Source of the DNA: Shimia isoporae
GTDB lineage: Bacteria > Pseudomonadota > Alphaproteobacteria > Rhodobacterales > Rhodobacteraceae
Assembly (NCBI RefSeq): GCF_004346865.1
Contig: NZ_SMGR01000005.1
Location: 62,001-126,000 of the forward strand
DNA length: 64,000 nucleotides
Direction of reading: 5' to 3'
The position numbers and the translations under genes were made by a program. Below, piece by piece: positions 8,067-16,905 of this stretch. Position 1 is the stretch's first letter. The number at the start of each line of letters is the position of its first letter. The notes under the pieces were generated by a model. The model ran no database searches, was not told the DNA's origin, and saw nothing but the letters and a program-made list of their open reading frames with translations.

Positions 8067-9170
8067 ATGAGCAAATCCCAAACAGCTATTCCTTACGTCT
8101 TCATGCGTGGTGGCACATCCCGCGGCCCCTACTTCAACCGAGCAGACCTGCCCAAGGATCTCGATCAGCTCGCCGAAGTCCTGATATCCGCCGTCGGTGC
8201 CGGACACCCCCTCAACATCGACGGCATAGGCGGCGGCGCGGCCGTGACAACCAAGGTTGCCATGCTGAGCCCTTCCGACGATGACTGGGCCGACATCGAC
8301 TATTTCTTCGCGCAGGTCTCGGTCGAAGAAAAGCTGGTGGACTTCAAACCGACGTGTGGAAACATCCTTTCCGGCGTCGGACCTGCGGCCATCGAAATGG
8401 GTCTGGTCGTCCCGTCGGGTGACACAACCGAAATCAGGATCCGCGCCACAAATACAGGCGCACAGGTCGTTGCCAACGTTGCGACCCCTGGTGGCGCGTT
8501 GACCTATGAAGGGACCGCCGCAATCGCGGGCGTGCCCGGGCAGGCCGCTCCTGTCCAGCTAAAATTCATGGGGGTCGTTGGCTCGGCCACCGGCGCTCTG
8601 CTGCCCACAGGCAACCTGCGCGACACATTTGATGGAATCGAAGTCACGTGCATGGATGTGGCCATGCCGGTGGTGCTCGCCCGCGCCGGGGATTTTGGCC
8701 TGACCGGATATGAGAGCGCCGAGGAGCTTGACGCGAACACTGAGTTCTTTGCCCGGATGGAAGCCATACGTCTTCAGGCAGGCGCAGCCATGGGTATGGG
8801 CGATGTGACCAAATCCGTGACTCCCAAGTTTGCCTTTCTGGCACCGGCAAAGAATGGCGGGACGATTGCGACGCGCTACTTCATGCCATGGAAAACCCAC
8901 CCTTCAATGGCGGTAACCGGAGCACAGTGCATTGCATCCTGCGCGCTGACACCGGGCACTGTGTCGGATGGCCTGCTCGAGCGGCCCGCCGACAGTCCTG
9001 CAGAAGTCGTTTTGGAACACGCTTCAGGCACAATCGACGTTTTGGTGGATTTTTCCACCGACGACGGTTTTGATCTGAATGCCGCTGGTCTCGTGCGCAC
9101 TGCGCGCAAACTCGCGGACGGAAACATCTATGTCCCACGCACTGTCTGGGACGGGGAGGAGACACCATGA
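8067..9170 (+). CDS. PrpF/GalD-family isomerase (4-oxalomesaconate tautomerase-like)
   Basis: A 367-residue protein of the PrpF fold family (duplicated diaminopimelate-epimerase-like domains). The start P-Y-V-F-M-R-G-G-T-S-R-G and the P-T-C-G-N-I motif near residue 95 are family signatures. Members interconvert cis/trans or keto/enol forms of unsaturated tricarboxylates: 2-methylaconitate (PrpF), 4-oxalomesaconate (GalD) and aconitate. Its place right after the transporter, with TcuAB nearby making cis-aconitate, favours an aconitate-type substrate, but GalD activity is equally possible from sequence. It overlaps the next gene by 4 bp (ATGA). Confidence 0.75.
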   Translation: MSKSQTAIPYVFMRGGTSRGPYFNRADLPKDLDQLAEVLISAVGAGHPLNIDGIGGGAAVTTKVAMLSPSDDDWADIDYFFAQVSVEEKLVDFKPTCGNILSGVGPAAIEMGLVVPSGDTTEIRIRATNTGAQVVANVATPGGALTYEGTAAIAGVPGQAAPVQLKFMGVVGSATGALLPTGNLRDTFDGIEVTCMDVAMPVVLARAGDFGLTGYESAEELDANTEFFARMEAIRLQAGAAMGMGDVTKSVTPKFAFLAPAKNGGTIATRYFMPWKTHPSMAVTGAQCIASCALTPGTVSDGLLERPADSPAEVVLEHASGTIDVLVDFSTDDGFDLNAAGLVRTARKLADGNIYVPRTVWDGEETP

Positions 9171-9988
9171 GCCTCAAGAACATTCTCGTTGCCTTCAACG
9201 GATCGGAAGGCTCCCTTTCCGCGCTCAGATACGCCGCGGCACTGGCAAATGACGATACCCACGTGACTGTACTGCTCGCGCACTCCGGTCACGATGTCAT
9301 CAACACGCGCGGCATGTGGGTTCCGGACCGCGCCCGCGAAATCATCGCACAGGCCAGCTCTGATTTCCTTGACGAAATCGAGGCCCGGTTCAACTCGGTG
9401 AAAGATGACCTGTCGCTCGGAGACCGCCTTCACTTCCGTCGTGAAACAGGTCGCGTAGACGCGATCGTATCCGAAACCGCCCGCGCCTTTGACCTCGTGG
9501 TCATTGGTCAAGACTTGCCGTCAGAAGGTGTGGATGAACACGTTTTCCTTCATCCGGACCGCATCGCCTTGGTGAGCGGACGTCCCGTCCTGATTGTGCC
9601 ACAGGGGCACGACGCAAAGGCAACGCACTCTCATGCCGTGTTGGCTTGGGACGGGGGACGTGCGGCCGCACGGGCGTTGTCCGATGCGTTGGACTTGCTA
9701 GAGGATCAGGGCAGAGTGACCGTCCTCAGCGTTGGTGAAACCAACGCGCCGCGCCCCTCCGAGGAACTGATGACCCACTTGGCACGGCACGGAATAACCG
9801 CGGATCGCGAAAAAATTCCGGCGACGCCGGGTCCTGCCCGCGCGCTGATCGCCTATTGTCGCGAGAAAGATCCATGCCTTCTCGTGATGGGAGCTTATGA
9901 GCACTCCAAGTTCCGCGAAGACTTCCTTGGCGGCATGACAGCCCGCGTGTTTAAGCGCACTCCGATTCCGGTGCTGCTTTCCCACTAA
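9167..9988 (+). CDS. Universal stress protein, tandem UspA domains
   Basis: A 273-residue cytoplasmic protein with two UspA domains. The first covers about residues 1-145 and starts K-N-I-L-V-A-F-N-G-S. The second covers about 155-273 and contains the nucleotide-binding-like pattern L-V-M-G-A-Y-E-H-S-K-F-R-E at about 242-254, followed by G-G-M-T. Tandem Usp proteins of this size are common in alphaproteobacteria and often accompany transporters. The start overlaps the stop of the isomerase gene, placing it in the tct operon. The exact role is unknown. Confidence 0.8.
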   Translation: MSLKNILVAFNGSEGSLSALRYAAALANDDTHVTVLLAHSGHDVINTRGMWVPDRAREIIAQASSDFLDEIEARFNSVKDDLSLGDRLHFRRETGRVDAIVSETARAFDLVVIGQDLPSEGVDEHVFLHPDRIALVSGRPVLIVPQGHDAKATHSHAVLAWDGGRAAARALSDALDLLEDQGRVTVLSVGETNAPRPSEELMTHLARHGITADREKIPATPGPARALIAYCREKDPCLLVMGAYEHSKFREDFLGGMTARVFKRTPIPVLLSH

Positions 9989-9994
9989 TTCGAC

Positions 9995-10037
9995 ACCGAC
10001 GTCATACCGACGTTTTGCAGACATGATGCAGACATGA
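9995..10037. repeat. Consecutive 11-bp-spaced repeats upstream of and over the dehydrogenase start
   Basis: Two units of ACCGACGT with an 11-bp period (9995-10013) are followed by two perfect copies of TGCAGACATGA (10016-10026 and 10027-10037). The second copy contains the ATG start at 10034. Similar ACCGACGT pairs occur at 23835 and 53487. The unit length close to one helical turn suggests a protein-binding array, but the role is unknown. Confidence 0.6.
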
Positions 10038-10996
10038 AAATTCACATACTCGACGATTGGTTCGACACCCTCCGCGGTTTGCCCTGCTTTGCAAAACTAC
10101 AGGGCCATGACGTAACGGTCTGGACCGATCACACTGACGACATCGCCGAACTTGCCGACCGCTTGGCAGAGGCCGAAGCGCTGGTTCTGTTTCGCGAACG
10201 CACCAAGGTGACGCGTGCTTTGTTGGAGCGCCTTCCCAACCTGAAACTGATCAGCCAGCGCGGCGTTTATCCACACATCGACGTGCAGGCCTGCTCCGAT
10301 CTTGGGGTTCTGCTGTGTTCCAAAATCCCAATGGGCGCAGGTGTGAACTACGCCGCCGCGGAACTCACATGGGCACTCTTGATGATGGGGCTCCGCGACC
10401 TCCCAAACCAGATGAAGTCTGCAAAATCAGGCGCTTGGCAGGCTGGCGTTGGCAAAACCATGCGCGGCCGCCGGCTTGGCCTATATGGTTATGGCCGCAT
10501 CGCAAAGGCCGTCGCTGACTACGCGGATGCCTTCGGGATGGAGACGGTCTGGTGGGCCTCTGAAGCGGGACGCGCCCGCGCAAAGGCGGACGGGCGTCGA
10601 GTTGCAGAAAGCCGGGAAAGTTTCTTTGCGAACTGCGACGCGATATCTCTGCATATCCGCCTGAACGACAGCACCCGCGGGATCGTAACCGAGAGTGATC
10701 TTGCGCAAATGCCCGAAGGCGCCCTGCTCGTGAACACCTCCCGCGCCGGCCTCATCGCCCCCGGAGCGCTCCTTTCGGCCCTCAACAGCGGTCGCCCCGG
10801 CAAAGCCGCCATCGACGTATTCGACGCCGAACCCCTGACCGATCCCACCGATCCGTTGCTTTCCCACCCAAACCTGATCGCAACCCCACATATCGGGTTC
10901 GTGACAGAAGACGAAATTGACAAACAATTCAATGACATATTCGACCAGATCGTCGCCTACACCGCCGGAAGCCCGATCCACGTGATCACCGCCTGA
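10034..10996 (+). CDS. D-2-hydroxyacid dehydrogenase family protein
   Basis: A 320-residue NAD(P)-dependent oxidoreductase of the D-isomer-specific 2-hydroxyacid dehydrogenase family. The Rossmann motif G-L-Y-G-Y-G-R-I-A lies around 149-157. The catalytic triad can be placed in N-T-S-R-A-G-L-I (Arg), D-V-F-D-A-E-P-L (Glu) and T-P-H-I-G-F (His). It may be SerA-like or act on hydroxyacids derived from the tricarboxylate pathway; the substrate is not predictable. It is separated from the Usp gene by the repeat array and could have its own promoter. Confidence 0.8.
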   Translation: MKIHILDDWFDTLRGLPCFAKLQGHDVTVWTDHTDDIAELADRLAEAEALVLFRERTKVTRALLERLPNLKLISQRGVYPHIDVQACSDLGVLLCSKIPMGAGVNYAAAELTWALLMMGLRDLPNQMKSAKSGAWQAGVGKTMRGRRLGLYGYGRIAKAVADYADAFGMETVWWASEAGRARAKADGRRVAESRESFFANCDAISLHIRLNDSTRGIVTESDLAQMPEGALLVNTSRAGLIAPGALLSALNSGRPGKAAIDVFDAEPLTDPTDPLLSHPNLIATPHIGFVTEDEIDKQFNDIFDQIVAYTAGSPIHVITA

Positions 10997-11046
10997 GCGA
11001 CAGGAAAACGCGGTTCACTGGGGGACATTCTGCGCTACGGATCGCA

Positions 11047-12354
11047 TTATTTTGCAAATGCCAACTCCGGCAGGAATGTCGCAATGGCGGGAATGAACAT
11101 GATCATGATCAACGTGATCACTTCAACCTGAAGGAACCACCAAATTCCGCCGAAAATCTCTTTCAGGGACAACGAAGGGACCACGCCCTTCAGTATGAAG
11201 GCATTCAATCCGACCGGCGGCGTGATCAGACCAATCTCGAGAGTCTTGACCACCACGATCGCGAGCCAGATCGGGTGTGCGCCCAACTCGATAAGTGGCG
11301 GTACAAAAATTGGTACGGTCAGGAACATCACAGAAACCGGATCAACCATGCAACCAAGGATCAACAACAAGATCACATAGAGGCAAACGATCCCCATCAT
11401 CGACATATCAAGGCCAACAATGAATTCGGAAAGCGCTCCGGACGCACCGCTGACTGCGAGATAGGATGAAAAGATCAATGCGCCCACGAGAATAATGAAA
11501 ATCACCGACGTGGTTTGAGCGGTATCCAGAAAAACCTCCCTCAATACCGGAAAAGACAGCCGTTTGCGGACCAGAGCGATTAGAAATGCGCCCACTGCGC
11601 CAATGGCTCCGGCCTCCGTGGGGGTGATGATCCCGGCATAAATCCCGCCGATGACAACGCCACCCAAGGTCAGGAAGCTCCAAACACCTTTCAAAGATTG
11701 CATCCGTTCTTCGATGCTCGCCTTCGGAAGCGCAGGCGCCATTGCAGGGTTCCGGCTGACACGAATGTAGATCATCACGAGATAGGCCAAGGCTGTCAGC
11801 AAGCCCGGGATGACGCCAGCGATCAAAAGCTTTGGCACAGACTCACGGGCGATAATGCCATAGACGATCAGATTGATACTCGGCGGAATCATTCCCGCCA
11901 ATGTCCCCACTGTCGCAACACAGCCAGCGGCGAGCTTGCGGTTGACTTTCAAGCTCAACATCTCAGGGATCGCAACCCTTCCGAACACGGCCGTCGAAGA
12001 CGTGGTTGATCCGGAACACGCCGCAAATGCTACCGCCGCAACAGTCGTTGCAATCACCACACTTCCCTTCACGTGGCCAAGCCACGCTCTGGTAGCGCGA
12101 TAAATGTCCTGCGTGATTCCGGCTTTGGCAGCCACATGCCCCATCAAAAGGAACAAAGGCACAGCACTCAGCGCGTATCCGGATCCGATATCAAAAAGCC
12201 GACCGCCAATCGTGTCCAGTGTGATTGTTGTGCCTCGAATCAGCGCGAAGCCCACCGCGCCCGATATCAACAAAGCGATGCCAACCGGCACGCGCATGAT
12301 CATCAAAAAACCGACCAGTCCGATCACAAGAGGAATTTGAAGCGACTCAATCAT
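11047..12354 (-). CDS. dctM: TRAP transporter large membrane subunit DctM
   Basis: A 435-residue membrane protein with about twelve hydrophobic helices and the DctM pattern, including G-G-I-Y-A-G-I-I-T-P-T-E-A-G-A-I-G-A. The start at 12354 (M-I-E-S-L-Q-I-P-L) is chosen because it overlaps the dctQ stop by 8 bp (ATGATTGA); the longer frame would run far into dctQ. It is the ion-coupled permease of a TRAP importer and the third gene of dctP-dctQ-dctM. Confidence 0.88.
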   Translation of the reverse strand: MIESLQIPLVIGLVGFLMIMRVPVGIALLISGAVGFALIRGTTITLDTIGGRLFDIGSGYALSAVPLFLLMGHVAAKAGITQDIYRATRAWLGHVKGSVVIATTVAAVAFAACSGSTTSSTAVFGRVAIPEMLSLKVNRKLAAGCVATVGTLAGMIPPSINLIVYGIIARESVPKLLIAGVIPGLLTALAYLVMIYIRVSRNPAMAPALPKASIEERMQSLKGVWSFLTLGGVVIGGIYAGIITPTEAGAIGAVGAFLIALVRKRLSFPVLREVFLDTAQTTSVIFIILVGALIFSSYLAVSGASGALSEFIVGLDMSMMGIVCLYVILLLILGCMVDPVSVMFLTVPIFVPPLIELGAHPIWLAIVVVKTLEIGLITPPVGLNAFILKGVVPSLSLKEIFGGIWWFLQVEVITLIMIMFIPAIATFLPELAFAK

Positions 12355-12913
12355 TGGATTTCTCATCTTCCACCGGCGCCAAGGCCGCGATGTCATTGAC
12401 GGCGGCTTCTTCAAGCAGCTCATTTTTTGTGAACAGGCAGATCAGTTGGGTCAGGAAACGCAGAGCGAATAAGGCCAGTCCGACAGGAATACCTGCGCGC
12501 GCCCACCAGGTTTTGACTTCGATGACCCCCAGAACAGTGTCGCCCATGACGTAGTTGCTGAAGGCAGACACGCCGCTCGTCCAGGTCAGTGCTGCAAAAA
12601 ACAAAAAGGCCACTGAAAGGTAGATCGCCTGGGTTGTCTTCTGAACGCTGCGTGGAAGGTAATCATACAGAATCCCCACCGTTATATGGGCGTCTCGCCT
12701 TTGCGAATATGCCAGCCCGAGGTAAATCAGATAGACAAACATCAGGCTGACATATTCATAGGCCCCGGGCATGCTCTTTGAGAACAAAGCCCGAGCGAGG
12801 ACCTCTAGCATCGTAAGTGTCATCATTGTCGCAACGGCCAAGGCCGAAACGTAACAGGCGACCTCCTCCAGTTTCCGTTGCAACCAAATGGCATTGCTGG
12901 TCAAAACTGCCAT
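12347..12913 (-). CDS. dctQ: TRAP transporter small membrane subunit DctQ
   Basis: A 188-residue protein with four membrane helices (about 20-40, 52-72, 92-112, 135-155) and the DctQ family pattern A-R-A-L-F-S-K-S-M-P-G-A-Y-E-Y. It starts with an ATG behind a GGGAGGG site. It partners DctM and overlaps it by 8 bp. A GC-rich stem-loop separates it from dctP, which fits lower expression of the membrane subunits than of the binding protein. Confidence 0.85.
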   Translation of the reverse strand: MAVLTSNAIWLQRKLEEVACYVSALAVATMMTLTMLEVLARALFSKSMPGAYEYVSLMFVYLIYLGLAYSQRRDAHITVGILYDYLPRSVQKTTQAIYLSVAFLFFAALTWTSGVSAFSNYVMGDTVLGVIEVKTWWARAGIPVGLALFALRFLTQLICLFTKNELLEEAAVNDIAALAPVEDEKSND

Positions 12914-13017
12914 CGAGATGTCCCTCCCCCAAAAAATCGCCTTTTGAATGTCCGTCTCAAAACGTCACCTGCCCCCAAGATCAGGTATGACGCTATTTGC
13001 AGACTTCCGGCTTTGCT

Positions 13018-13050
13018 GCGCCGCCCATGGCCCAAGTCTACAGGCGGCGC
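13018..13050 (-). terminator. Stem-loop between dctP and dctQ
   Basis: GCGCCGCC (13018-13025) and GGCGGCGC (13043-13050) form a perfect 8-bp GC stem with a 17-nt loop in the 176-bp gap between dctP and dctQ. No U-tract follows. It may lower read-through into the membrane subunits or protect the dctP message. Confidence 0.45.
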
Positions 13051-13089
13051 GCTTCTCCTAAGGACCCAATCCTAAGCCTACCGAAAGGT

Positions 13090-14118
13090 TCAGCTTCCCT
13101 GGTTCGCTTCGTGCTTTTCCAAAATCATCAAAAAGTCATTCAGAACTTGATGACCAGGCAAGCCGTCCGCTTCGCGTGCGTCCGCCCAACTTTTATAGGT
13201 TGCGTCGCGAGCTTCGATCATCTTGGCCCATTCGGCGTCGTCAAATTTAACGACTTCGGTCAGTTCATGCAGGGCAGCATCGGCTTCTACCTCTGCTTCT
13301 TCGAGCAAGATACGCGCCTGCACGACAGTCTCGTCACGCACCTCTTCGATCACGGCCTTCACATCGTCCGGAAGCGCATTCCACGCGTCAAGATTGATGG
13401 ACACAGGCATCGGGAAGTAGAACCAATCCACATCGTCCCAATAGCTGAAAATTTCACCAAAACCGAAAGCGTAGGCATCCGCAGGTGCGCCGATGATAGC
13501 GGCCGTGACGACCTTGCGCTCCGCGGCAGCCGGCAACTCACCCCACGGGATGCCATAGACGGTAATGTCGAGCTGTTTGAGTATCTCTGCGGCGCCGCCA
13601 TGCGCTCGGATCTTTGCGGCTTTCAGATCGTCGATTGTACGGATCGGTTCATGAGACAGCAACTGGATGGACCCCCACTGCCCCGGGAACAGATATTTCT
13701 GATTCATCGCCGTGAACTCCGCTTCCACTGTCGCGGTCTGAAAGAGTTCATGTCCGGCCTGAACATGGGCCATTGGATCGCCAGTCATAAATGGAAGCGA
13801 CGTCACATTCGCAAGCGGAAACAAGCCCGGGTTATATACCGGCGAAAACTCCCCCATATCGAACGCGCCGACCTTGATGTTTTCCGGCTGGCCGGAAAGC
13901 TTGCCAAGCGGGCCACCAAAAATGCGCGTGAATTTCACCTTTCCTTCGGTGCGTTTCTCCACTTCGTCCATAAACCAGCGCGTAGCCAGGTTTGATGGCC
14001 CTTTGCCCGTAAAGGCATGATATTTTAGATTGATTTCTTGCGCCACTGACGTGGTCGGCGCTGCCATAGCGGCGACGGCAACCAACGCGCTGGCGCAAAG
14101 CGATTTGACAAGTTTCAT
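13090..14118 (-). CDS. dctP: TRAP transporter solute-binding protein DctP
   Basis: A 342-residue periplasmic binding protein with a signal peptide (residues 1-26, cleavage after S-V-A-Q is plausible) and the DctP fold. Residues around 163-171 (A-A-K-I-R-A-H-G-G) hold the conserved Arg that usually binds a ligand carboxylate. A GGGAGG site precedes the ATG. It heads the dctPQM operon, with a TGCGG-N4-CCGCA palindrome 182 bp upstream. The ligand is an organic acid, but which one cannot be read from the sequence. Confidence 0.87.
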   Translation of the reverse strand: MKLVKSLCASALVAVAAMAAPTTSVAQEINLKYHAFTGKGPSNLATRWFMDEVEKRTEGKVKFTRIFGGPLGKLSGQPENIKVGAFDMGEFSPVYNPGLFPLANVTSLPFMTGDPMAHVQAGHELFQTATVEAEFTAMNQKYLFPGQWGSIQLLSHEPIRTIDDLKAAKIRAHGGAAEILKQLDITVYGIPWGELPAAAERKVVTAAIIGAPADAYAFGFGEIFSYWDDVDWFYFPMPVSINLDAWNALPDDVKAVIEEVRDETVVQARILLEEAEVEADAALHELTEVVKFDDAEWAKMIEARDATYKSWADAREADGLPGHQVLNDFLMILEKHEANQGS

Positions 14119-14299
14119 ACGATGTTCCTCCCAAAGGTCATTCTGTAGTCTTCACGATCGACAAACAGCCGACCATTGATGTGACGCAGCTGACTTCCGG
14201 CTTTCTCCTCCTCGCCGAAACTCTTCTGATACTTATCGCCACTATTAGTTGGTTAATCTCATTTTCTATCCGCGAGGACGGGGGATCACGCCCTGACTT

Positions 14300-14313
14300 T
14301 GCGGAAACCCGCA
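14300..14313. promoter_or_regulatory. TGCGG-N4-CCGCA palindrome upstream of the TRAP operon
   Basis: The sequence TGCGGAAACCCGCA lies between the 3' end of the OsmC gene and dctP, 182 bp upstream of the dctP start. Matching palindromes lie at 16111 and 18331. The shared form and position suggest the binding site of a dimeric regulator, with the LuxR-type regulator at 16135 as first candidate. Confidence 0.5.
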
Positions 14314-14338
14314 GCAAAAATGATCAGCACCGCAAAGA

Positions 14339-14794
14339 TCACTTCCGGACCCAGTTTTCCTGTATTTCGCAACCCGCCCGGCGCAAAAGCACCGACACCG
14401 GACATTTTTCGCCGACGGTTTTTGCGAGCTTTGCAATCTGTTCGTCGTTGGCATCCGTGTCCAGAACGACCCTCAATTCGATCACGGGAAATGGTGTTCC
14501 GATCTCTGCCTTGCCAAAGACGCCCCGGGTATCGAAGTGGCCGCAAACGTCGAATTGCATATCTCTAACGTCCATTTTCATGGAGCCCGCCACGAAGTTG
14601 GCGATGACGTTCGTGCAGCCAAGAAAAGACGACAGCATGGTTTCAAGCGGCGTGGCATAAAGGTCTGTTCCACCCCGTTCGGGCGGCTCATCCGTCGCAA
14701 TCACCTTACCGCGCGCGACCATCTCTGAACGCGCATGGGACACCGCGTGCCCCGCTACGTCGATCTTGAACAGATCAGGCATGACATGTGCCAA
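14339..14794 (-). CDS. OsmC/Ohr-family protein
   Basis: A protein of about 151 residues with the OsmC fold and its two redox cysteines in S-S-F-L-G-C-T-N-V and G-E-K-C-P-V-S. Family members reduce organic hydroperoxides or act as stress proteins. The start is set at a TTG (14794) that has GGAG 6 nt upstream; the first ATG (14782) is 18 nt from the same site. An upstream in-frame ATG at 14836 would include the ribosome site in the coding region. It is probably the last gene of the tautomerase-lactonase unit, with a 91-bp gap before it. Confidence 0.75.
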   Translation of the reverse strand: MAHVMPDLFKIDVAGHAVSHARSEMVARGKVIATDEPPERGGTDLYATPLETMLSSFLGCTNVIANFVAGSMKMDVRDMQFDVCGHFDTRGVFGKAEIGTPFPVIELRVVLDTDANDEQIAKLAKTVGEKCPVSVLLRRAGCEIQENWVRK

Positions 14795-14885
14795 GTTTCT
14801 CTCCTTTCTTTGCAGCCCAACTGGAAGACCATGCACCCAGTGGGCAGATGCTGATTAATAAACACCACTGACCAAGTTTCATGGT

Positions 14886-15776
14886 TCAGAACAGCGCCAG
14901 TCCCGGCGTTTTGACCCGAGTTCGATAAAGGCTGGTCGATGACGTGAAATACAGATCGCAGAGATCCTCTCCACCCCAGGCGAAATTGGCTGTAAACTCC
15001 GCCATGCGAATGACGCCCAAAGTCTCGCCATCAGGCGCGATTACATGAACGCCACCCGGTCCCGTGCAGTAGAGATTTCCCGTGCTGTCGATTTTCATGC
15101 CATCCGGATGACCTTCGCCATCGCCTTTGACGACCTCGGTCCAAACGTCGCCACCGCTGGCGTTGCCGGATTTGTCGATGTCAAAAACTCGGATGTGCCT
15201 GTTTTCCGTGTCGTTCACAAAAAGACGCGTTTCGTCCAACGAAAAGCAAAGCCCATTGGGCTGACCAAAGTCGCTCGCCAATTGGCTTATGTGGTTGCCG
15301 TCAGGCGTCACACAATAAACCCCCTGAGCGCCCAGTTCAGTTTCCCGTTCGACCCCGAAATAGTCCATCCGCCCATAGGTTGGATCGGTGAAAAACACCA
15401 ATCCATCACTGCGGACGACAACGTCATTTGGGCTGTTCAGTTCTTTGCCACCGAAGTGTGTCGCCAAAGTGTGGAGGGATCCATCAGGTTCGGTTCGCGT
15501 CAAGCTTGATGTGGCGTGCTGGCAGGTCAACATCCGGCCCTGACGATCGTAGGTATTACCGTTACCCATGTTGCTCGGAGCCCGAAAGACCGAAACCGCA
15601 TCATTGGCATCCAGACGGTATAGCGTATCACCCGGAATATCCGAAAAAGTCAGGTGTTTTTCGCGAGGATGCCAGATCGGCCCCTCCAGAAACTTGAAAC
15701 CATCCGCCACCTTGGTCAGCGACGCGCCTGCATCGATAACCGCGTCAATCCGGATGTCCCAAACATCTACGGTCAT
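14886..15776 (-). CDS. SMP-30/gluconolactonase/LRE family protein
   Basis: A 296-residue six-bladed beta-propeller of the SMP-30 family. Metal-site signatures are present: F-L-E-G-P-I-W (Glu), N-S-P-N-D-V-V (Asn-Asp), S-D-F-G-Q-P-N-G-L and H-P-D-G-M-K-I-D. Such enzymes hydrolyse sugar or other lactones with a divalent metal. It overlaps the tautomerase gene by 4 bp. The pairing with a tautomerase suggests ring-opening and tautomerisation of an unsaturated lactone, which is an inference from context. Confidence 0.8.
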   Translation of the reverse strand: MTVDVWDIRIDAVIDAGASLTKVADGFKFLEGPIWHPREKHLTFSDIPGDTLYRLDANDAVSVFRAPSNMGNGNTYDRQGRMLTCQHATSSLTRTEPDGSLHTLATHFGGKELNSPNDVVVRSDGLVFFTDPTYGRMDYFGVERETELGAQGVYCVTPDGNHISQLASDFGQPNGLCFSLDETRLFVNDTENRHIRVFDIDKSGNASGGDVWTEVVKGDGEGHPDGMKIDSTGNLYCTGPGGVHVIAPDGETLGVIRMAEFTANFAWGGEDLCDLYFTSSTSLYRTRVKTPGLALF

Positions 15777-15982
15777 GATTGCTGCCTCAATTCTTTGACG
15801 CGTTCGCCGCCAGCGAACCAGTCAACGTCCTCGATTTCTTCAAACACCACCCAAACGTTTTCGGCTGGAATACCGGCCGCCTCACTGAGGGACCGCGTTA
15901 CATCCTGGGTGACCTTCTCCTTGATCCCTTCTGGATCGCGCTCAATCACCTGCTTGACGATGCGAATGTTCACAAATGGCAT
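15773..15982 (-). CDS. 4-oxalocrotonate tautomerase-family protein
   Basis: A 69-residue protein starting M-P-F-V-N-I-R-I, so Pro1 after Met removal is the expected catalytic base. The length and the V-W-V-V-F-E-E-I segment fit the small 4-OT-like tautomerases that convert enols to alpha,beta-unsaturated keto acids. It is the first gene of a unit with the SMP-30 protein (ATGA overlap) and probably the OsmC gene. A TGCGG-N4-CCGCA palindrome lies 129 bp upstream of the start. Confidence 0.85.
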   Translation of the reverse strand: MPFVNIRIVKQVIERDPEGIKEKVTQDVTRSLSEAAGIPAENVWVVFEEIEDVDWFAGGERVKELRQQS

Positions 15983-16110
15983 CTGGGCCCCCTCTCATGT
16001 CCAACCGCGCCTTCTCGCGCGGCACCAATGCTTGGAGCGAAACTAGAAAAGGGGTGGTGCGACGTATGCGTGTCCCCGCGCATAGGTTTAGCGGGCCAAC
16101 GCATCAGATT

Positions 16111-16124
16111 TGCGGATTCCCGCA
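16111..16124. promoter_or_regulatory. TGCGG-N4-CCGCA palindrome upstream of the tautomerase unit
   Basis: TGCGGATTCCCGCA lies between the tautomerase start and the 3' end of the response-regulator gene. It is the second of three matching palindromes in a 4-kb stretch. Distance to the tautomerase start is 129 bp. Confidence 0.5.
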
Positions 16125-16134
16125 AGCCTGCCAA

Positions 16135-16863
16135 TCAGGTGTTTTTGTCCAACCAGTCCTGAAACTGGGTTTCCTCGCGCCGAAGCGTGTCAGCGTTGAG
16201 AATGCCACGACTGAGCGCAAGGAAAATTGCGCGGGTGCGCGCGTTGAAACTCGGGCCAAACTCACCCTGCGGAATGTCGCCCCGATCCAGCCCCAGCTTC
16301 TGATAGAGATGCTGCAAACGGCTCTGGGCACCCCGTAACGACACCTTGCGGCGGGCCGCCATCGTTTTGTCAGTCAGCCCGAGGCACAGGTCGACAAGCG
16401 CCTCGTATTCCAAATCTGTCAAGCTGGAGAACCGGTCATGAGCCCGTTGTTGTACACCGCGTACCTCGCGATCAATCACGCACTGCTCGGCAACAAACAC
16501 ACCCTGAATGGCAAGCTTCAGCTGCTCTTCCGGCGCGGTTTTCAGAACATAGCCATAGACTGCGGCAGGCGGCACGATCCGTGTCACGCCACGAATGTAG
16601 GCCTCCTCGGCATAGTTTGACCAAAACAGAATTCGTGTAGCAGGGCTGCGCGCCCAAATCGCCTTCGCCGCGTCAACGCCCGTAACATTTGGCATTTGTA
16701 GGTCGAGGATAACACTGTCGAACTCCTCGGATTCAAATGCTTCCAGCGCGACACTGCCATCCGGAGTTACCGTTACGGCCTCTACATCCGGCAGAACCGC
16801 CCGTGCGACTCTCTCAAGGAATTCTCGATGCAGTTTGTCGTCTTCCGCAATCAAAAGGCGCAT
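16135..16863 (-). CDS. LuxR/NarL-type response regulator
   Basis: A 242-residue regulator. Residues 1-120 are a receiver with Asp8-Asp9, phospho-acceptor Asp54 and Lys108. Residues about 143-190 form a LuxR-type helix-turn-helix, diverged but recognisable (L-T-D-L-E-Y-E-A-L start, L-Q-H-L-Y-Q-K-L-G-L end). About 50 residues follow the HTH, which is longer than in NarL. It lies 42 bp after the histidine kinase gene in the same direction and is its likely partner. It is the best candidate for binding the three local TGCGG-N4-CCGCA palindromes. Confidence 0.83.
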   Translation of the reverse strand: MRLLIAEDDKLHREFLERVARAVLPDVEAVTVTPDGSVALEAFESEEFDSVILDLQMPNVTGVDAAKAIWARSPATRILFWSNYAEEAYIRGVTRIVPPAAVYGYVLKTAPEEQLKLAIQGVFVAEQCVIDREVRGVQQRAHDRFSSLTDLEYEALVDLCLGLTDKTMAARRKVSLRGAQSRLQHLYQKLGLDRGDIPQGEFGPSFNARTRAIFLALSRGILNADTLRREETQFQDWLDKNT

Positions 16864-16905
16864 ATGATGTCTTTCTTATTCACGCCCCGAAAGAGCCGTT
16901 GGGTT

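Noticed and set aside
13000-14205. GACTTCCGGCTTT repeated near 13002 and 14190
   Set aside because: Only 13 bp shared with no symmetrical structure or consistent position; likely chance.
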